From LMUY01 sp964242925 (lineage in GTDB: Bacteria; Pseudomonadota; Alphaproteobacteria; Acetobacterales; Acetobacteraceae): a stretch of DNA of 59,330 bases. The stretch lies in assembly GCA_964242925.1 (NCBI GenBank), contig CAXTBW010000015.1, positions 1 to 59,330 on the forward strand. Reading direction: 5' to 3'. The notes beneath the pieces are model-generated. The model saw only the letters and a list, made by a program, of their open reading frames with translations. It ran no database searches and was not told where the DNA came from. The translations under genes were made by a program, and so were the position numbers. Shown here piece after piece: positions 33,815 to 42,604 of this stretch (its first letter is position 1; each line of letters begins with the position of its first letter).

Positions 33815-34873
33815 ATGCGGCAGGCGGTTGGCTTGATGTTGGCGGCCCTGGCCTGGGTGGGCGGCGCGCGGGCGCAGACGGCATGCCCCAACCCGACCCA
33901 GGTGGCCGGCTTCTCCACCTGCGCCGACGTGGCCAAGGCGGAGCAGGAGGGCAGCGTCGTCCTCTACACCACCGACCCCGAGGAAGGGGTCGCGGCGATG
34001 ATGGCGCAGTTCCACAAGGCATTTCCTAAGATCGCCACGCAGTATATGCGACTGCAGGCCGGTGCGCTCTACGCGAAGATCATGTCCGAGCGCCGGGCCT
34101 CGTCCTACCTGGTCGACGCGATGCAACTGTCCGATCTGGGGTTCGTGCTCGATTTCCAGAAGCGCGGGGGCTACGAGCATTATGTCTCCCCGGAGCTCAC
34201 CGCTTACAAGGCCGATTACAAGAGCAAGCCGGAGGGCTACTGGGTCTGGGGCTCGGTGCTCACCGCCGGGATCGCGTACAACCCCAAGCTCGTGCCGGCG
34301 GACCAGGCGCCGCGAAGCTGGCACGACCTGCTCAACCCGGCCTGGGCGGACAGCATCAGCGTGAAGGTGTCGAACTCCGGCCTGCAGCACGAGACGTGGT
34401 TCGAACTGCGCCGGCTGTATGGCGACGATTACTGGACTGAGTTCGCCAAGCTGAAACCGCGCGCGTTCGACAGCTACGTGCAGCAGTATGACCGGGTGAC
34501 CAACGGCCAGGACAAGATCATCGCCACGGCGCAGTATTCGGGTTTCTTGCAATACAAGGCCAAGGGCGCGCCGATCGAGTTCGTCTACCCGGCGGACGGG
34601 CTGCCGGCCGGCCCCGAGACCTACGGCGTCGTCGCCAACGCGCCGCACCCGGAGGCGGCGAAGCTGTTCATGGACTGGTTCCTGAGCGTGCCCGGCCAGA
34701 CCGCGACCGCCAACGCGATGTTCTCGAACTCCATCCGCGCGGACGTGGCGCCGCCGCCGGGTGGGGTCGGGTTGGACGGGCTCAAGCTGCTCTATCCGGC
34801 CGACTGGGACGCGTTCCTGACCAGCCGGACGCAATTCGTGCGGCTGTGGGACAAGATGACGGGGATGCGGTGA
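33815..34873 (+). CDS. ABC transporter substrate-binding protein, Fbp/AfuA type
   Basis: The protein has 352 residues with a signal peptide of about 20 (MRQAVGLMLAALAWVGGARA). The fold is the type 2 binding protein: EQEGSVVLYTTDPEEGVAAMM, a central AGIAYNPKLVP, NGQDKIIATAQYSGFLQYKAKG, YPADGLPAGPETYGVVANAPHPEAAKLFMDW. This group is annotated as iron(III), thiamine or putrescine binders. The two-tyrosine iron motif is not obvious. It sits right after two amidohydrolases, so a carboxylic acid ligand is equally possible. Its stop overlaps the permease GTG. Confidence 0.85.
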   Translation: MRQAVGLMLAALAWVGGARAQTACPNPTQVAGFSTCADVAKAEQEGSVVLYTTDPEEGVAAMMAQFHKAFPKIATQYMRLQAGALYAKIMSERRASSYLVDAMQLSDLGFVLDFQKRGGYEHYVSPELTAYKADYKSKPEGYWVWGSVLTAGIAYNPKLVPADQAPRSWHDLLNPAWADSISVKVSNSGLQHETWFELRRLYGDDYWTEFAKLKPRAFDSYVQQYDRVTNGQDKIIATAQYSGFLQYKAKGAPIEFVYPADGLPAGPETYGVVANAPHPEAAKLFMDWFLSVPGQTATANAMFSNSIRADVAPPPGGVGLDGLKLLYPADWDAFLTSRTQFVRLWDKMTGMR

Positions 34874-36576
34874 GCGTCACTGCCGCGATCCCTGCCGCCA
34901 GTTCCCAGTGGCGCGTCGGCCGGTTCGCCGCGCCGGCGGCGATGCTGGCCTGCGCGGCCCTGGTGCTCTATCCGATCGGCTTCCTGGTCGAGGAATCGCT
35001 GAACGTCGGCGACCCGCAGGACTTCCCGGCCACCGCGTTCGGGCTCGACAACTACCGCGCCCTCTCCGAAGACCTGCGCCTGCTCGGCAACACGCTGGAG
35101 GTGGCGGTGGCCGCCACGATCATGGCGGTGCTGCTCGGCTTCACCCTGGCCTGGATACTCACCCGCACCCAGGTGCCCGGGCGCGCGCTGCTCGAGCGGT
35201 TGATGGAGCTGCCCTACTACATGACGCCGCTGGTCGGCGCGCTGGCCTGGGGCATCCTGGCCGGGCCGAAGACGGGGTTCATCAACCAGATCGGCCACAT
35301 GGCCGGGATCACCGGCGACATCGTGGACGTCTACACTCCCATGGGGATCGCCTGGGTGATGGCGCTGTTCGAGGGCACGGTCGCCTTCGTGATGATTGGC
35401 GCGGCGATGAAGTCGATGGACTCCTCGCTGGAGGAAGCGGCGCGCGTAGCCGGCGCCGGGCGGCTCCGGGTGATTCTGACCGTCACGCTGCCCATGGTGC
35501 TGCCCGGCGTGCTCAGCGCCACCGTGTTCGTGTTCGGGGAAATGCTGGGGGCGTTCGCGGCCGCCTTCGTGCTGGGCATCCCCGGACGGTTCTTCGTCAT
35601 CACCACGGCCATCTGGGAGGCGACGCTGTCCTACCCGCCGGATTACGGCCGGGCCGCCGCGCTTGGGCTGACCCTATCCCTGGCGATGCTGGCTACACTC
35701 GGCGTCGCACGACTGATGAACCGGCGCGGCGGGTTCGCCACCATCTCCGGCAAGGCGTTCCGGCCCCGCCCGGTCGCGATGGGGCGCGGCGGCTGGCTGC
35801 TAGTGGCATTATGCTGGGCCTACGTGGCCGTGTCCGTCATCCTCCCGCTGGCGGTGTTGCTGCTGACCTCGTTCCAAAGATTCGCCACGGTCATGCTGGG
35901 GGAGAGCCAGTTCACCCTCGCCAACTACGCGACCGCCTTGCGGATGGGCACCCTCGGCGAGGCGTTCCGCAACAGCCTGGTGCTGGGTGTGAGCGTCGCC
36001 ACGATCGGCGTGCTGCTGTGCTTCGCGCTATCCTGGATCGTGCATCGCAGCCGCACGCCGGGCCGCGCGCTGTTCGAGTACATCGCAATGTTCCCGCAGG
36101 CGGTGCCGCGGCTGGTGTTCGGGCTGGGGCTGCTCTGGGCATGGATCAACCTCCCCATCCCGATCTACGGGACGCTGTGGCTGCTCGGCATCGCCTACGT
36201 CACCGTGTTCCTGCCATTGGGCATGCGGACCCTGGGTGGCGTGATGCTGCAGGTCGACCGCAGCCTCGAGGAATGCGCGCAGGTCTGCGGCGCGCCTTGG
36301 CTGCACCGGATGCGCACAATCACCATGCCGCTGCTTAGGCCAGGCCTCACCGCGGCTTGGCTGCTGCTGTTCATCGCCAGCGTGCGGGAGTTGGGGGTGT
36401 CGATCTTCCTGATGGGGCCGAACTCGAAGGTGATAGCCCCCGCCATCGTCAACTCGTGGCTAAGCTCCAGTTCCGAGTTGTCGGCGGCAATGGCGCTGCT
36501 GCAGACGGCGACCGTGTTCGCCGCGATGCTGGCGATGTTCGCGGCGATGCGCCGGGTGTCTGGAGTGCGTCCATGA
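34870..36576 (+). CDS. ABC transporter permease, FbpB-like with two fused halves
   Basis: The protein has 568 residues and about 12 membrane segments in two homologous halves. Each half has an EAA-type coupling loop: LEEAARVAGAGRLRVILTV near residue 195 and LEECAQVCGAPWLHRMRTI near residue 462. This is the tandem permease of iron(III) and putrescine/thiamine-type importers. A GTG at 34870 is chosen since it overlaps the binder stop by 4 bases. It ends in a 4-base overlap with the ATPase gene (ATGA). Confidence 0.9.
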   Translation: MSVTAAIPAASSQWRVGRFAAPAAMLACAALVLYPIGFLVEESLNVGDPQDFPATAFGLDNYRALSEDLRLLGNTLEVAVAATIMAVLLGFTLAWILTRTQVPGRALLERLMELPYYMTPLVGALAWGILAGPKTGFINQIGHMAGITGDIVDVYTPMGIAWVMALFEGTVAFVMIGAAMKSMDSSLEEAARVAGAGRLRVILTVTLPMVLPGVLSATVFVFGEMLGAFAAAFVLGIPGRFFVITTAIWEATLSYPPDYGRAAALGLTLSLAMLATLGVARLMNRRGGFATISGKAFRPRPVAMGRGGWLLVALCWAYVAVSVILPLAVLLLTSFQRFATVMLGESQFTLANYATALRMGTLGEAFRNSLVLGVSVATIGVLLCFALSWIVHRSRTPGRALFEYIAMFPQAVPRLVFGLGLLWAWINLPIPIYGTLWLLGIAYVTVFLPLGMRTLGGVMLQVDRSLEECAQVCGAPWLHRMRTITMPLLRPGLTAAWLLLFIASVRELGVSIFLMGPNSKVIAPAIVNSWLSSSSELSAAMALLQTATVFAAMLAMFAAMRRVSGVRP

Positions 36577-37691
36577 ACATGCTCACCGACCTGGCGCCGA
36601 TCCAGCCCGTGCAGATGGCGCCGCCCGGCATCGACGTCAGCGGCCTTATCGTGCGCTACGGCGATGCCGAAGCGGTGAAGCAGGTGAGCTTCACGGTCGG
36701 ACGCGGTGAGCTGGTCACGCTGCTCGGCCCATCCGGCTGCGGCAAGACGACGACGCTGCGCGCGATCGCCGGGCTGGAGGCGCCGTGCGGCGGCAGCATC
36801 CGATTGGGCGAACGGGTGGTCTACGATGCTGCAAGCCGGCGGTCCGTGCCGACGGAGAAACGCGGCGTCTCGATGGTGTTCCAGTCCTACGCCATCTGGC
36901 CGCACATGAGCGTCGCGCAAAACGTCGCCTACGGGTTGCGCGTGCGGCGGATGGACAAGGCGCCGTTGGCCGCCGCGGTCGACCATGCGCTGGGCTTGGT
37001 GCAGATGCGGGCCTTCGCGGACCGCCCGGCCTCCATGCTGTCCGGCGGCCAGCAGCAGCGCGTCGCCGTGGCCCGCGCGATCGCCTTCCAGCCGGAGGTG
37101 CTGCTGTTCGACGAGCCGCTGTCCAACCTGGACGCCAAGCTGCGGGCGGAGATGCGGCTCGAACTGCGGGAGCTGCAGCAGCGGCTGCGCATCACGTCGC
37201 TGTACGTCACGCACGACCAGGAGGAGGCGTTGGCGATCTCCGACCGGGTGATCGTCATGTCCGGCGGCCGGGTCGAGCAGATCGGCGCGCCGGAAGCGAT
37301 CTACAACCGCCCGGCAAGCCATTTCGTGGCGGACTTCCTGGGGTCGGCCAACATGATCCGGGGCGCCGTGACCGCGCGGCAGTCGGACACGGTGACGTTC
37401 CGGGCGGAGGGCGGGCACGAGATCACGCTGCGTCCGGCCGCGCTCCCCGCGGGGGAGCCGACGACGCTGGTGTTGCGCTCGGCCTACGTGTCGCTCGGCC
37501 CGGAGGCGCCCGGCGCGCCGAACACCTTGGCCGCCACGGTGCACCGGAGCATGTTCCACGGCGACTTCATCCAATACGTATTGGAGACCAAGCTGGGGAC
37601 TCTCATCGTGCGGCGGCCCCCGACCGAGATGTTCAAGGAAGGGGCCGGCCTGACCGCCAGCTTCAAGCAGGAGCACTGCCTGTTGTTGTGA
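36573..37691 (+). CDS. ABC transporter ATP-binding protein, FbpC/PotA-like
   Basis: The protein has 372 residues. The ATPase domain covers about 1-250: Walker A GPSGCGKTTTLRAIAG near 52, Q-loop SMVFQSYAIWPHMSV, signature LSGGQQQRVAVARAI, Walker B LLFDEPLSNLDAKLR and H-loop LYVTHDQEEALAI. A C-terminal TOBE-like regulatory part follows (FLGSANMIRGAVTA to the end). It powers the importer of the two preceding genes and ends the operon. Confidence 0.92.
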   Translation: MNMLTDLAPIQPVQMAPPGIDVSGLIVRYGDAEAVKQVSFTVGRGELVTLLGPSGCGKTTTLRAIAGLEAPCGGSIRLGERVVYDAASRRSVPTEKRGVSMVFQSYAIWPHMSVAQNVAYGLRVRRMDKAPLAAAVDHALGLVQMRAFADRPASMLSGGQQQRVAVARAIAFQPEVLLFDEPLSNLDAKLRAEMRLELRELQQRLRITSLYVTHDQEEALAISDRVIVMSGGRVEQIGAPEAIYNRPASHFVADFLGSANMIRGAVTARQSDTVTFRAEGGHEITLRPAALPAGEPTTLVLRSAYVSLGPEAPGAPNTLAATVHRSMFHGDFIQYVLETKLGTLIVRRPPTEMFKEGAGLTASFKQEHCLLL

Positions 37692-37709
37692 ACGGTCCGC
37701 CGACTATGC

Positions 37710-37784
37710 CTACGGCGCCAGTTCGAGATCGCAGCGCGCCGCCAAGCCAACCGGGCCGTTGAGCACTTCGACCGACGCCGTCGC
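37710..37784 (-). CDS. Possible 3' end of a gene cut by the assembly gap
   Basis: A minus-strand frame runs out of the gap and ends at a stop at 37710-37712, giving ATASVEVLNGPVGLAARC plus a short tail. Third positions are strongly G/C, as in real genes here, and the two other frames are poorer. With 24 residues no family can be named. It could equally be chance open frame. Confidence 0.35.
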   Translation of the reverse strand, partial: ATASVEVLNGPVGLAARCDLELAP

Positions 37785-37884
37785 NNNNNNNNNNNNNNNN
37801 NNNNNNNNNNNNNNNNNNNNNNNNNNNNNNNNNNNNNNNNNNNNNNNNNNNNNNNNNNNNNNNNNNNNNNNNNNNNNNNNNNNN
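37785..37884. other. Assembly gap (100 N)
   Basis: Exactly 100 unknown bases, a placeholder gap. A family B repeat begins at the first base after it, so the assembly probably broke in or at that repeat. Confidence 0.98.
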
Positions 37885-37983
37885 CATCGCGAGCCGCCGC
37901 TTGGCGGCGCGGCGATCCAGGGCGGCGAGTTCCGTGCTGCCGGCTGGATTGCTTCGTCGCAAGCGCTCCTTGCAATGACGATG
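37885..37983. repeat. Intergenic repeat, family B copy 2
   Basis: About 99 bases match 5905-6000 with only scattered differences. The start CGCGAGCCGCCGCTTGGCGG and the end GCAAGCGCTCCTTGCAATGA are the most recognisable parts. It may be longer, since its left side is lost in the gap. Confidence 0.75.
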
Positions 37984-38057
37984 TGGGCGCGGCGAGAAGA
38001 TCACCATCTTCGGCTGCTGATCTCACTCCGGAGCGCCACCCTGTTCGTCGTGCCCGC

Positions 38058-39659
38058 TCAAAGCGGTTCGCCAGCGCCGGCGCCGGCGTGCGGCGTCGGG
38101 AAGGTCCATTCCTCGCCGCGCGCGGTCGTGACGTATTCCGGCCAGCGCAGGTCGGTTGCGGGCTCGATGTCGGCGGGCAGCAAAGGCGCCACCCAACCGG
38201 ACGCGCCGACACCGCCGCCGGTCCGCCGGGTGAACTCCGCTTGCGCGGCGCCGAGCGCGTCCGGGTCGGCGATCAGGTCCAGCATCGTCAGCGCCATCGT
38301 CTTCGCCGCCACGAACAACCCCGGGTCGACAGCCGCGGGCAAGCCGCCCAGCGCGTTGTAGGTCCAGGCCGGGTACGCGTAACCCGGCGAGGGCGGCCGA
38401 AGGCGGGGACGTCCCACCAGCAGCCGCACGGTCGGGCAGTGCCAGCAGAACTCCACGTAGTCGTCGGCGCTCAGGTGCTTCTGCCAGGGTGGCAAGGCCG
38501 CCCGCAACCGCGCCTCGTTCTCAGCCGGCGGCGTGAGGACGGAGACGCCGGCGATGAACGGGTCATCCATCGGTTCCAGCCCTAGATGGGCCTGCACGGC
38601 GCGCCCGAACGCCTTCGCCTCCTCGTCGAACACGGGCGCGCCGACCGCTTGCAGGTTCCGCCAGGTCAGGTCGGTCATGACCTGGTTGGGCAGCCCCACC
38701 CGGGTCTTGGTCACCCAGCGGACATAGGCGCGGCATCCCGCGACAGCGGCGGCGTGACGCGCATTGGCGGCCAGCACGCGCCATATCTGCTCCTGGATCC
38801 GCAGGTCGCTCGACCGCCAGGAATACTGGATCTGCGAGAAGCGCGGACAGAGGTTGTCCGACGTGGCGCCTGCATCACCCAGCACGTATTCGTTCAGCGT
38901 CCACGACCCGGCGTGCGGGAACATCGCCTCCTTCGTGGTCTTGGTGATCGTATACATCAGCATCATCGCATCCAGCGCGCCGGGGCTGCGCGCCACGGCA
39001 TGGCTGGCGTCGATCGGCATCAGCGTAGGATCGACCCAAGTCTCGGGCGCTGTCGCCTCGAAGCTGATAACGGCGCTCCAGTAGGCGCCGAACTGGGTTT
39101 CGCCCGTGACCGTGTTCAGCGGCCAGGGATGCCAGACCACCGCCGCATCCAGCCCGTCGTAATAGCCCTTGGCGGCATGGATCGGTTTGGAGGCGCAGAT
39201 CTTCTCCGCCGGCTCGCCGAACAGCGCCAGGCGGCCCGCGACGCCATGCGCCTGCAGCGCCGCCTTCGCCGCCAGCATGGCCGCCAGCGAGGCGGTTCCC
39301 AGCATCGAATGCGGATCGGTGTGCCCGGCGGCGTAAGGGTGCAGCCCTTCGCGCGGCGCCGGGTAGGGTACGACCTGCTGCGAATTGCCCGGGACCGCGT
39401 CGTATTCCGAGAAACCGGCGATCAGCTTGCCGCCGGCGCCCGGCTCCCAACGCGCCACGAAGGCGGTCGGCATCCCGCCGGAGCCTTCCTCCACCGTCCA
39501 GCCCTCGGCGCGGAGCAGATCCACGTAGGCGCGGGCCGATTTGTACTCGCGCCAGGCCGGTTCGGCGTACGACCAGATCAGGGCATTGAACTGCGACAGC
39601 CGCGCCTGCTCCCGGTCGAGGTAGTCGAGGGCGGTCGCGCGAAGGAGTTGTTGCTTCAT
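38058..39659 (-). CDS. M20-family amidohydrolase, AbgB-like
   Basis: The protein has 533 residues. The N-terminus ALDYLDREQARLSQFNALIWSYAEPAWREY and the overall layout match the p-aminobenzoyl-glutamate hydrolase subunit B family. The expected metal segment GHxCGHNLLG is GHTDPHSMLGTA here, and the GTPAEEGGGG segment is GEPAEKICASKPIHAAKGYYDG. So a Cys and a Glu ligand are replaced while nearby His residues remain (VVWHPWP). Function as an amide hydrolase is likely but metal use may differ. It lies one base downstream of a peptide-type solute-binding gene, so both probably serve one substrate. Confidence 0.82.
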   Translation of the reverse strand: MKQQLLRATALDYLDREQARLSQFNALIWSYAEPAWREYKSARAYVDLLRAEGWTVEEGSGGMPTAFVARWEPGAGGKLIAGFSEYDAVPGNSQQVVPYPAPREGLHPYAAGHTDPHSMLGTASLAAMLAAKAALQAHGVAGRLALFGEPAEKICASKPIHAAKGYYDGLDAAVVWHPWPLNTVTGETQFGAYWSAVISFEATAPETWVDPTLMPIDASHAVARSPGALDAMMLMYTITKTTKEAMFPHAGSWTLNEYVLGDAGATSDNLCPRFSQIQYSWRSSDLRIQEQIWRVLAANARHAAAVAGCRAYVRWVTKTRVGLPNQVMTDLTWRNLQAVGAPVFDEEAKAFGRAVQAHLGLEPMDDPFIAGVSVLTPPAENEARLRAALPPWQKHLSADDYVEFCWHCPTVRLLVGRPRLRPPSPGYAYPAWTYNALGGLPAAVDPGLFVAAKTMALTMLDLIADPDALGAAQAEFTRRTGGGVGASGWVAPLLPADIEPATDLRWPEYVTTARGEEWTFPTPHAGAGAGEPL

Positions 39660-39660
39660 G

Positions 39661-41289
39661 TCAGGCGGGCCGCACGTTCCAGAAGGTGGCGAAACCTTCG
39701 TTCAGCCCGGCAATGGCGCCAGGACGATAGGCGGTCGGCTGCAGGAAGGCGCCTAACGGATAATACGGCACGTCCTGGAAGGCCTGCAGCTGCACATCGC
39801 GGCAGATCGCCTGCTGCGCCGCAAGGTCCGGCGCCGACAGCCACTGGTCGCGCAACGCCTCGATGCGGGGGCTGCTCGGCCAGCCCGGCGCGGCCGCCTC
39901 GCCGTTGCCGCGCAGTGAGATGTGCACGGCCGGGTTAAGCCAGTCGAGGCCGACCCAGTTGGTGACGTAGGCGCTCCAGCCGCCGTCGCTGACCGGCCCT
40001 TTGCGGTTGCGCCGGGTGAGCATGGCGTTGAACTCGACGGCGTAGACCTCGACGGTCATGCCGCACTGCTTGAGCATGTCCGCCGCCACCTGGCCCAACG
40101 CCGACAGCGCCGGCGAGGTGGATGGGATCATCAGCAGCACCGTCTCGCCCTTGTAGCCCGCCTCCTTCAACAGCTGCTTGGCCCGGTCCGCATCGCGCGG
40201 CGAGGTGAGCGCCTCCATCCCCGCGTCCGACGCCATCGGCGTGCCCGGGCCGAAGAAGCCGAGCGGGTTGCGGATCAAGGCCGGGTCGTCGGCGCCGACG
40301 ACCGACTGCATGTACGCCGTCTGGTCGATCGCGGGCCACAGCGCGCGACGGATCGCCGGATTGTTGAAGGGCGGCTGCAGGTGGTTCAGCCGCATCATGT
40401 TCACGAAGCCAGTGTGGTCGAGCGTCTGCACGGCAACATTCTTCGCCCGACGCAGGATCGGCGACTGGTCGGCGTAGGCGTATTCCTGCCACATCGCCTC
40501 CGCGTTGATCAGCGCCGAACTGGCGGTGGCGGGATCGGGGATGTAGGCCCATTCGACGCGGTCGAAATGCACGTTCTTCGGCCCGGATGTCCACGCCGCC
40601 GGGCCGTCGGCGCGCGGCACGTAGCCCTCGAACTTCGCATACACGTTCAGCGAGCCCGGCACGCGTTCGGCCGCGACGTAGCGGAACGGACCGCTGCCGA
40701 CCATCTCCGTGACGGCGGTGAACGGGTCGGTGTTGGCGAGGCGCTCCGGCATCATGGCGCAGACGGGGACGCCCGCCTTGCCCAGCGCCATCGGCAGCAG
40801 CGGGAACGGATGCTTCAGGCGGAAGCGGATGGTGCGGTCGTCGGCGGCCGAGAGCTCGTCCGTGGCGTCCATCAACGTGCCGCCGAACGGGTCGCGTTTG
40901 GCCCAGCGCTTGATGCTGGCCACGCAGTCCCGCGCGAGGACGGGCGCGCCATCGTGGAACGACAGGCCCGGGCGCAACACGAGGTCCCACTGCTTGCCAT
41001 CGGCGGCGACCTGGTGGCCCTCGACCATCTGCGGCTGCGGCTGGAACTGCGCGTCCATGCCGTACAGCGTGTCGAACACCATGTAGCCGTGGTTGCGGCT
41101 CATGTAGGCCGTGGTCACCACGGGATCGAGCGTGACGAGGTCCTGCTGGGGCGAGAAACGCAAGGTCGTGCGTGGCGCGGCGCGGACGATGGCCGGCAGC
41201 GCCAGCACCCCGGCGGCGCCTAGCAGGAGCGACCGCCGCTCCAACGAGACGGACGGCGTTCGCATACGGATCGGGGTCTCAGCGGTCAT
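39661..41289 (-). CDS. ABC transporter substrate-binding protein, peptide (DppA) type
   Basis: The protein has 542 residues. A Tat-like leader (ERRSLLLGAAGVLALPA, residues 17-33) is followed by the SBP_bac_5 fold: LVTLDPVVTTAYMSRNHGYMVFDTL, WDLVLRPGLSFHDGAPVLARD, VGSGPFRYVA and DQTAYMQSV. Members bind peptides, nickel, opines or other solutes. GGAGG stands 6 bases before the chosen ATG at 41289. No permease or ATPase genes follow, so it needs a partner elsewhere, or ends the string with the AbgB-like gene. Confidence 0.88.
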   Translation of the reverse strand: MTAETPIRMRTPSVSLERRSLLLGAAGVLALPAIVRAAPRTTLRFSPQQDLVTLDPVVTTAYMSRNHGYMVFDTLYGMDAQFQPQPQMVEGHQVAADGKQWDLVLRPGLSFHDGAPVLARDCVASIKRWAKRDPFGGTLMDATDELSAADDRTIRFRLKHPFPLLPMALGKAGVPVCAMMPERLANTDPFTAVTEMVGSGPFRYVAAERVPGSLNVYAKFEGYVPRADGPAAWTSGPKNVHFDRVEWAYIPDPATASSALINAEAMWQEYAYADQSPILRRAKNVAVQTLDHTGFVNMMRLNHLQPPFNNPAIRRALWPAIDQTAYMQSVVGADDPALIRNPLGFFGPGTPMASDAGMEALTSPRDADRAKQLLKEAGYKGETVLLMIPSTSPALSALGQVAADMLKQCGMTVEVYAVEFNAMLTRRNRKGPVSDGGWSAYVTNWVGLDWLNPAVHISLRGNGEAAAPGWPSSPRIEALRDQWLSAPDLAAQQAICRDVQLQAFQDVPYYPLGAFLQPTAYRPGAIAGLNEGFATFWNVRPA

Positions 41290-41378
41290 TCGGCGCCTCC
41301 GCTGCGAGAAAATGCAAGTGCTGCGCCAGGATGCGCCAGCAGACGGCATCCCCATGTCGCGATTGTGGAGGCATGACC

Positions 41379-42155
41379 ATGGCGCGTGTGTTTATTACCG
41401 GGTCATCGGATGGCCTTGGCCTGATGGCGGGCCGGCTCCTGATCGAGCAGGGCCACGCCGTCGTGCTGCACGCCCGCAACGACGCTCGCAAACGCGACGC
41501 CGAGGCCGCGCTGCCTGGCGCCGAGGCGGTCGTCGTGGGCGATCTCGCGAGCATTGCCCAGACCCGCGGCGTGGCGGACCAGGTCAACGCCCTCGGCGCG
41601 TTCGACGCGGTGATCCACAATGCCGCGGTCGGCTTCCGGGAGCGCCGCCGCACCCCAACGGAGGATGGCCTGGCGCACGTGTTCGCCGTGAACACGCTGG
41701 CGCCCTACCTGCTGACGGCGCTGATCCGACGGCCTCGGCGGCTGGTCTACGTCAGTTCCGAGCTGCATCGGCGTGGTGATGCGAGCCTCGCCGACCTGAA
41801 CTGGGAGACCCGGCCGTGGCGCGGCAACCAGGCCTATTCCGACACCAAGCTGCACGACGCGTTGCTCGCCTGCGCCATCGCCCGGCGCTGGCCAGCGGTG
41901 CGCAGCAACGCGCTGGAACCGGGCTGGGTGGCAACGAAGATGGGCGGCGCGCACGCGACCGGAGACCTGGACGCTGCGCATCGAACCCAGGCATGGCTGG
42001 CCGCCAGCGACGATCCAGCGACCGACGCGACAGGCGGCTACTTCTTCCACATGAAGCCGCGCAAGCCGAGCGGCGCGGTGCACGACACGGCGCGCCAGGA
42101 CATGCTGCTGGCCGCATGCGCGCGCATCAGCGGCGTAGCGCTGCCTGACGCGTGA
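41379..42155 (+). CDS. SDR family oxidoreductase
   Basis: The protein has 258 residues. The cofactor motif is TGSSDGLGLMAGRLL near residue 7, IHNAAVGF in place of NNAG, the catalytic Ser is in VYVSSELH and YSDTK is the YxxxK motif. Substrate unknown; the fold is of the retinol-dehydrogenase-like type. GGAGG is 7 bases before the ATG at 41379, which is preferred to the ATG two codons earlier. Confidence 0.85.
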   Translation: MARVFITGSSDGLGLMAGRLLIEQGHAVVLHARNDARKRDAEAALPGAEAVVVGDLASIAQTRGVADQVNALGAFDAVIHNAAVGFRERRRTPTEDGLAHVFAVNTLAPYLLTALIRRPRRLVYVSSELHRRGDASLADLNWETRPWRGNQAYSDTKLHDALLACAIARRWPAVRSNALEPGWVATKMGGAHATGDLDAAHRTQAWLAASDDPATDATGGYFFHMKPRKPSGAVHDTARQDMLLAACARISGVALPDA

Positions 42156-42180
42156 TGCCGTCGCGCCTTTGCACCTCGGG

Positions 42181-42489
42181 TCAGTCCCGATCGACATGGC
42201 CTAGAGCGCGGCCTGGTGCGGCCTTGTCGCGAATCCGCCGTTTCAGAGTTTTCACGTCGGGAAAGCCGCCGTCGCGCACCCTGTCCCAAACCAACTCGCC
42301 ATCGATCTCGATGCGGAACACGCCGCCGACGCCGGGACGAAGCGCCACTTCCTCGATTTCGGTCTCAAAGGTCGAAAGCAGCTCCTGCGCCATCCACGCT
42401 GCCCGCAACAACCACTTGCATTGCGTGCAGTAGGCGATGGTGATTCGCGAGCCGGGCTGCGCGTCAGGTCGATCGGCGTCGGCGTTCAT
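42181..42489 (-). CDS. SelT/SelW/SelH (Rdx) family protein
   Basis: The protein has 102 residues. The thioredoxin-like redox motif YCTQCKWLLRAAWMAQELL carries CxxC where eukaryotic members have CxxU, so it is a cysteine homologue. The C-terminal GVGGVFRIEIDGELVWDR and KTLKRRIRD are typical. A thiol-redox role is assumed for the family; partners are unknown. Convergent with the SDR gene. Confidence 0.9.
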   Translation of the reverse strand: MNADADRPDAQPGSRITIAYCTQCKWLLRAAWMAQELLSTFETEIEEVALRPGVGGVFRIEIDGELVWDRVRDGGFPDVKTLKRRIRDKAAPGRALGHVDRD

Positions 42490-42604
42490 TCGACGGAGCT
42501 TGCCAAGGGCGCGCGCGCTCCACAATGGTCGGGCCCCATCCAAGCTTACGTGCCGGCGAGCGATCGGGCTAGACTGGGCCGCCTGGATGACGGGGAGAGA
42601 CAAT

